This document shows positions 6,032 through 9,252 of a DNA stretch of 9,252 nucleotides, piece after piece. The DNA comes from Caldilinea sp. (GTDB lineage: Bacteria; Chloroflexota; Anaerolineae; Caldilineales; Caldilineaceae). Below the pieces are notes generated by a model. The model did not search any database. It had not been told where the DNA came from and saw only the letters and a program-made list of their open reading frames with translations. The stretch lies in contig JAPLGY010000328.1 in the NCBI GenBank assembly GCA_026389955.1, positions 1 through 9,252 of the forward strand. The letters are read 5' to 3'. Position numbers and translations under genes: made by a program. Position 1 is the stretch's first letter; each line of letters begins with the position of its first letter.

Positions 6032-6460
6032 ATGGCCACGATGGCCTACACACTGAACGATCCCTTTCGTGCCTTGCGCACAGTGCTGCGGCTGAGCGGC
6101 AGTGCCACCTTGTTGGCCGGCGCTGCCCTTCTGCTCGTCCCTGCAGGGCCAGCCGTCAGCGCCCTGCAGCTCGGGAACGGGCCGCTCTGGCCGCTGCGGC
6201 TGGCGGGGGCCGCCCTGCTGGCCCTGGGTGTCTTTTATCTTCTCTCCGCCAACGAGCGCACGGTCCACTTTGCCACGTTGGTGACCTGTTCGCTCGGCAA
6301 CGGGTTGCCCGCCGTGCTGGTTGTCGCCGCCTACTTGCAGCGGGAACTGGCGCTGCTCGTCTGGCCGCTGCAGGCTGCCATGTTGCTGTTGTTTGTCTTC
6401 TGGCTGGCTGGGGCAGTTGTGCCCCTGCGTTTTCTCAACGCCGAGTACCAGGACGAGTAA
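6032..6460 (+). CDS. Small membrane protein with four predicted helices, function unknown
   Basis: I do not recognise this 142-residue protein. It has a short polar N-terminus ([16 protein letters not shown]), then four hydrophobic segments at about 18-38, 52-72, 80-100 and 105-130. It ends in a short acidic tail (NAEYQDE). The start is ATG 6032 with AGGT 7 bases upstream; ATG 6041 in the same frame is an alternative. Codon use looks like that of the neighbours, and the hydrophobic pattern is strong evidence that this is a real membrane protein and not a chance frame. It is divergent from the rhomboid gene and is followed by a 221-base gap before galK, so it appears to be a single-gene unit. 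No catalytic or binding motif was seen. Confidence 0.75.
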   Translation: MATMAYTLNDPFRALRTVLRLSGSATLLAGAALLLVPAGPAVSALQLGNGPLWPLRLAGAALLALGVFYLLSANERTVHFATLVTCSLGNGLPAVLVVAAYLQRELALLVWPLQAAMLLLFVFWLAGAVVPLRFLNAEYQDE

Positions 6461-6527
6461 CAGCGACTGGCTGAGAAGGTATTGTCCTGCTTCGATCTAC
6501 GCAACCAGGCCGAAAAAGTTGCAACAC

Positions 6528-6542
6528 CTGCGCGCTGCGCAG
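6528..6542. other. Perfect 6-bp hairpin without T-tract
   Basis: CTGCGC-GCT-GCGCAG forms a GC-rich stem with a 3-base loop, 67 bases after the stop of the small membrane protein. It could help end that transcript, but no run of T follows on either strand, so a classical intrinsic terminator is not supported. Confidence 0.25.
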
Positions 6543-6609
6543 ACATCCGGCGAGCTGGGCAGCGGCCGTGCCCCATCTGTGCCGCAAAATTTTCCTCTTC
6601 CTGAGCAGG

Positions 6610-6639
6610 GTGACAGGCTGGCGGGCTTTGCAGTATAAT
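6610..6639 (+). promoter_or_regulatory. Sigma70-type promoter of galK
   Basis: GTGACA (6610-6615) and a perfect TATAAT (6634-6639) are separated by 18 bases, with expected transcription start near 6646 and a leader of about 36 bases. This is the best promoter match in the window. No operator-like dyad overlaps it. Confidence 0.65.
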
Positions 6640-6681
6640 TTTTGAATCTTACCATCCATTCTGCTACGAAGACAGAAGGCC

Positions 6682-7728
6682 ATGTCAAATATCTATGATG
6701 AACGGACCGTGGAGCTGATCGAGGCGTTCCACAAACAATTCGGGCAGTCTCCGCGTTATCTCAGCCGGGGTCCTGGCCGTGTCAATCTGATCGGCGAGCA
6801 CACCGACTACAACGATGGCTTTGTGCTGCCGGTGGCGTTGAAGCGTTCTGTCCAGATCGTCTTGCGCCCGCGCCCTGATCGGCAGGTGCGCATCTTTTCC
6901 GCAGAATTCGGGGAAGACGGCTCCTTTGACCTGGATGCGATCGTCTTCAACCCGGATCAGCTGTGGCTCAACTACATCCAGGGGGTGGCCCAAAGCCTCG
7001 AAGCGGAAGGGTTGAGGCTGGTTGGGATCGATGCGCTGGTCAGCGGCAACGTGCCGCGCGCCAGCGGTCTGAGCAGCTCTGCTGCGCTGGAGATTGCCAG
7101 CGCCCACGCTTTTTTGGCGGCCGCCGGCCAGAACCATCTGCTGTCCGGCCCGCGTCTGGCCCAACTGGCCCAGCGCGCTGAAAATCGGTTCGTTGGGGTC
7201 AACTGTGGCATCATGGACCAGTTCATCAGCGAACTGGGCCGCGCCAACCATGCGCTGCTGATCGACTGCCGGTCGCTGGAGTACCAGCTGGTTTCAGTCC
7301 CTGAGGAGGCTGCGTTGGTGATCGGCAACACCCGCGCCAGCCGCTCGTTGGCCTCCAGCGCCTACAACGAACGGCGCAGCGAGTGCGAGCAGGGTGTGGC
7401 CTTGCTGCAGAGGGTGCTGCCCGGCATTCGTGCGCTGCGGGACGTGAGCAGTGCCCAGCTGGAGGCGGAGCGGGCCCGGCTGCCCGAAACTGTCTACCGC
7501 CGCTGCCGCCATGTCGTCTCTGAAAACGAGCGGGTCCTGCGCTGTGTTGCTGCCCTGCAGGAAGGGGATCTGGCGGCCGCCGGCCGGCTGATGGACGCCA
7601 GCCACGACAGCTTGCGCGACGATTACCAGGTCAGCAGCGCCGCCCTCGACGCCATGGTTGAGACGATGCGCGAGGTAGCGGGCACCAAGGCTGCCGACGG
7701 AGCCAGCGTCGTCGCTTTGGAGGAGTAG
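6682..7728 (+). CDS. galK: Galactokinase lacking its C-terminal motif (truncated)
   Basis: This GHMP-family kinase phosphorylates galactose at C1 in the Leloir pathway. Visible motifs are the galactokinase signature [15 protein letters not shown] (32-46) with R33, motif 2 GLSSSAALE (129-137), and [11 protein letters not shown] with probable catalytic D179. Homology runs to [14 protein letters not shown], about residue 334. The family then normally continues with YGARMTGAGFGGC (motif 3) and 30-40 more residues. Here the frame gives [14 protein letters not shown] and stops at residue 348, so motif 3 and the C-terminal strand are absent. The usual length is about 380-390. The gene has a good promoter. 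An AGAAGG site sits only 2 bases before the ATG, an unusually short spacing. The enzyme is likely impaired, and this may be a recent pseudogene or a sequence error. Confidence 0.88.
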   Translation: MSNIYDERTVELIEAFHKQFGQSPRYLSRGPGRVNLIGEHTDYNDGFVLPVALKRSVQIVLRPRPDRQVRIFSAEFGEDGSFDLDAIVFNPDQLWLNYIQGVAQSLEAEGLRLVGIDALVSGNVPRASGLSSSAALEIASAHAFLAAAGQNHLLSGPRLAQLAQRAENRFVGVNCGIMDQFISELGRANHALLIDCRSLEYQLVSVPEEAALVIGNTRASRSLASSAYNERRSECEQGVALLQRVLPGIRALRDVSSAQLEAERARLPETVYRRCRHVVSENERVLRCVAALQEGDLAAAGRLMDASHDSLRDDYQVSSAALDAMVETMREVAGTKAADGASVVALEE

Positions 7729-7738
7729 CGGCGGCTAC
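7725..7738. other. Small hairpin spanning the two convergent stop codons
   Basis: GTAGC-GGCG-GCTAC contains the TAG stop of galK and, on the other strand, the TAG stop of the phosphatase gene. The 5-bp stem has no T-tract on either side, so termination by it alone is doubtful. Confidence 0.25.
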
Positions 7739-8376
7739 GAAATCAGCTCGGCGGGCAGATGTTCCAGACGATCGTGGCTGTGCAGGCGCCAGACTTCGCG
7801 ACCCGGGTGTTCGACACACTCAAAATGGGTGATCCCTGTGTTGTGCGTCCAGATTTCGCAGCGGCGCCAGGGTCCGATGTTGAAAATATGGTCGAAGGCA
7901 AATTCGATCACCCCACCGTGGCAGACCACGATCACCTTTTGGCCATGGTGCCGTTCGAGCAGCTCTTCGAGAAAGACGCCGACACGCGCCCGGAAATGCA
8001 TCAGGGTTTCGCTGCGCGGCTCCTTCATGACAGGGGCAAAGGGGCGAGCACTGGCCCAGACCCCCGAGTATTCGCCCGGTTCGTCGTCGGTGGCCCAAGG
8101 CACATGGTCGAAACGATTGTTGCCGATCTCGCGCACACGGTCGTCGAAACAGACTGGCTGGCCGTAGGCGCTGGCCAACGGCAGGACCGTCTCTCGAGCA
8201 CGCTGCATGGTGCTGGCATAGAGCACCGAGACAGCCAAAAGTTTATGGGGCAGCCACAGAGCCAGGGCATTGGCCTGCTTTTCCCCCAATTCAGTCAACG
8301 GCTGATCCCAGTTGGTGCCTCGCCAGTCAGGCAGATTGACATAGCTTTGGCCGTGGCGAATCATGTATAGATGCAT
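7735..8376 (-). CDS. Histidine phosphatase superfamily protein (phosphoglycerate-mutase-like)
   Basis: This is a branch-1 histidine phosphatase that works through a phosphohistidine intermediate. The RHGQS motif is at 7-11 (H8 is the nucleophile). STMQRARET (55-63) supplies R59, E83 is in VREIG, and the second catalytic histidine H153 is in [10 protein letters not shown]. The substrate could be a sugar phosphate or other small phosphate ester; true glycolytic mutase activity is not shown. The start is placed at ATG 8376, where the family sequence begins ([10 protein letters not shown]). The frame is open upstream to 8535, but those extra residues are unlike the family. The C-terminus ([11 protein letters not shown] onwards) looks complete at 213 residues. 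It converges on galK, its stop falling 6 bases beyond the galK stop, and is divergent from alaX. Confidence 0.88.
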   Translation of the reverse strand: MHLYMIRHGQSYVNLPDWRGTNWDQPLTELGEKQANALALWLPHKLLAVSVLYASTMQRARETVLPLASAYGQPVCFDDRVREIGNNRFDHVPWATDDEPGEYSGVWASARPFAPVMKEPRSETLMHFRARVGVFLEELLERHHGQKVIVVCHGGVIEFAFDHIFNIGPWRRCEIWTHNTGITHFECVEHPGREVWRLHSHDRLEHLPAELIS

Positions 8377-8473
8377 GGCGGCGGTTCTCTCACTTTGTTG
8401 GCGGGGCAGGTGGCCCCCAGTCATGGGTTGCAGATCCATTCTTTTTTGCGTTCTGATGGAACGAACGCTCCCT

Positions 8474-8479
8474 ATTGTA
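8474..8479 (-). promoter_or_regulatory. Possible -10 element for the phosphatase gene
   Basis: TACAAT on the minus strand lies about 100 bases before the phosphatase start. No good -35 hexamer is seen 16-18 bases upstream. The 152-base divergent gap (8377-8528) holds no clearer promoter for alaX, and no repeat was noticed there. Confidence 0.25.
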
Positions 8480-8528
8480 GCCCAGGAAGGAACGATCGCA
8501 GGTTTTGGTACGCTCTGGAGAAGACAAG

Positions 8529-9252
8529 ATGACAATACGTCTGGAGTTTCAGGATGCCTACAGACAGCAGTTCGAGGCAGAGGTCGTGGACCTGCGCCAG
8601 CTGCCTGCCGGCCCCGTCGTTGTGTTGGACCGCAGCTGCTTTTATCCAGCTTCGGGCGGGCAGCTGCACGATCTCGGCCAACTGGCCGGCGTTGCCGTGG
8701 CAGCTGTCGCCGTCGAACAAGGGGTGGTGCTGCACCGGCTGGCCGCTGTCCCCCCGTTTGGGGTCGGCGACAGGGTGGCCGGGCAGATCGACTGGGCGCG
8801 GCGCTACGACCAGATGCAGCAGCATTCGGGGCAGCATCTGCTCTCCCAACTGATCCACCGGCTGTACAGCTACGAAACGGTCGCTGTGCATTTTGGCAGC
8901 GAGGAATCCACGCTGGATCTCGACTGCGCCGAGTTGTCTCCAGCGGCGCTGGCAGAGATCGAGGAGGCGGCCAACCAACTGGCCTGCCGGGCGCTGGCGA
9001 TCCGCTCCTACTTTGTCGACGAACAGGCCGCTGCTGCTCTGCCGCTGCGCCGCCCGCCCCAGGTCACCGGCCCAATCCGGATCGTCGAGATCGACGGCTA
9101 CGACTATTCCGCCTGTGGCGGCACACATGTCCACACGACCGCCGAGCTGACACCGCTCAAGCTGATCCGCCAGGAACGACGCCGCGGCCAGAGCCGGCTG
9201 ACTTTTTTGTGTGGCTTGCGCGCCTGGCGCGACTATGCGGAAAAACATCGGC
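8529..9252 (+). CDS. alaX: AlaX-type alanyl-tRNA editing protein (partial, runs off right edge)
   Basis: This is a trans-editing hydrolase related to the editing domain of alanyl-tRNA synthetase. It removes serine or glycine wrongly attached to tRNA-Ala. The start is ATG 8529 with GGAG 8 bases upstream. The N-terminal domain has CFYPASGGQ (37-45) and DLGQL, as in AlaRS. The zinc site is complete: H99 and H103 in QQHSGQHLL, and C196 and H200 in YSACGGTHV. The sequence continues past the zinc site with [17 protein letters not shown] and is open at the last base after 241 residues. It is therefore likely a long AlaX (about 390-400 residues with a DHHA1-like C-terminal domain), but that part is outside the window. 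There is no synthetase catalytic domain upstream, so it is not AlaRS itself. Confidence 0.92.
   Translation, partial: MTIRLEFQDAYRQQFEAEVVDLRQLPAGPVVVLDRSCFYPASGGQLHDLGQLAGVAVAAVAVEQGVVLHRLAAVPPFGVGDRVAGQIDWARRYDQMQQHSGQHLLSQLIHRLYSYETVAVHFGSEESTLDLDCAELSPAALAEIEEAANQLACRALAIRSYFVDEQAAAALPLRRPPQVTGPIRIVEIDGYDYSACGGTHVHTTAELTPLKLIRQERRRGQSRLTFLCGLRAWRDYAEKHR

Noticed and set aside
8377..8535. N-terminal extension of the phosphatase up to 8535
   Set aside because: Family sequence begins at MHLYMIRHG. The extension would run into the alaX start and shows no domain.
1..9252. CRISPR array, tRNA, rRNA, insertion sequence or phage genes
   Set aside because: No regularly spaced repeats, cloverleaf sequences, transposase motifs or phage genes were found on reading both strands.

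Overview
The window reads as a chromosomal segment of about 60% GC. It is packed with ordinary housekeeping and accessory genes, with no phage, transposon, CRISPR array or RNA gene visible. The protein styles suggest an Anaerolineae/Caldilinea-like member of the Chloroflexota: an S51-like peptidase with a CysS-type tail, a long AlaX, and a histidine phosphatase with a [15 protein letters not shown] core. This placement is an inference from remembered family resemblance. It was not tested by search.

Left part (1-3111, minus strand): a zinc uptake cluster read right to left. It holds a Fur-family repressor (probably Zur), a lipoprotein metal-binding protein (znuA), an ATPase (znuC) and a membrane permease (znuB). 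znuA, znuC and znuB are tightly packed, with a 9-base gap and then a 17-base overlap. The permease is not intact. Near base 70-85 its frame runs into about 80 bases of more GC-rich sequence that, on the opposite strand, encodes a piece of glutamate-5-semialdehyde dehydrogenase (ProA). Both genes break at the same point, so the left edge looks like a chimeric join or a rearrangement.

Middle (3229-5184, plus strand): a two-gene unit divergent from the repressor. It encodes an alpha/beta hydrolase and, 6 bases later, an S51/cyanophycinase-like protein fused to the C-terminal tail domain of cysteinyl-tRNA synthetase. This fusion is the most unusual protein here. A rhomboid protease gene converges on it (5235-5843, minus), with a 15-bp tandem repeat across its stop codon.

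Right part (6032-9252): a small four-helix membrane protein of unknown role, and a galactokinase gene with a clear sigma70-type promoter but a missing C-terminal end. Next comes a convergent histidine-phosphatase-superfamily gene whose stop lies only 6 bases beyond the galactokinase stop. Last is a divergent AlaX-type alanyl-tRNA editing enzyme that runs off the right edge.

No gene-free stretch exceeds 300 bases. The longest gaps are 6461-6681 (promoter and a small hairpin), 5844-6031 (a 13-bp repeat) and 8377-8528 (divergent start region). I see no convincing new multi-gene system. The observations worth following are the S51-CysS tail fusion, the two broken genes (permease/proA and galK), and the candidate Zur operators.
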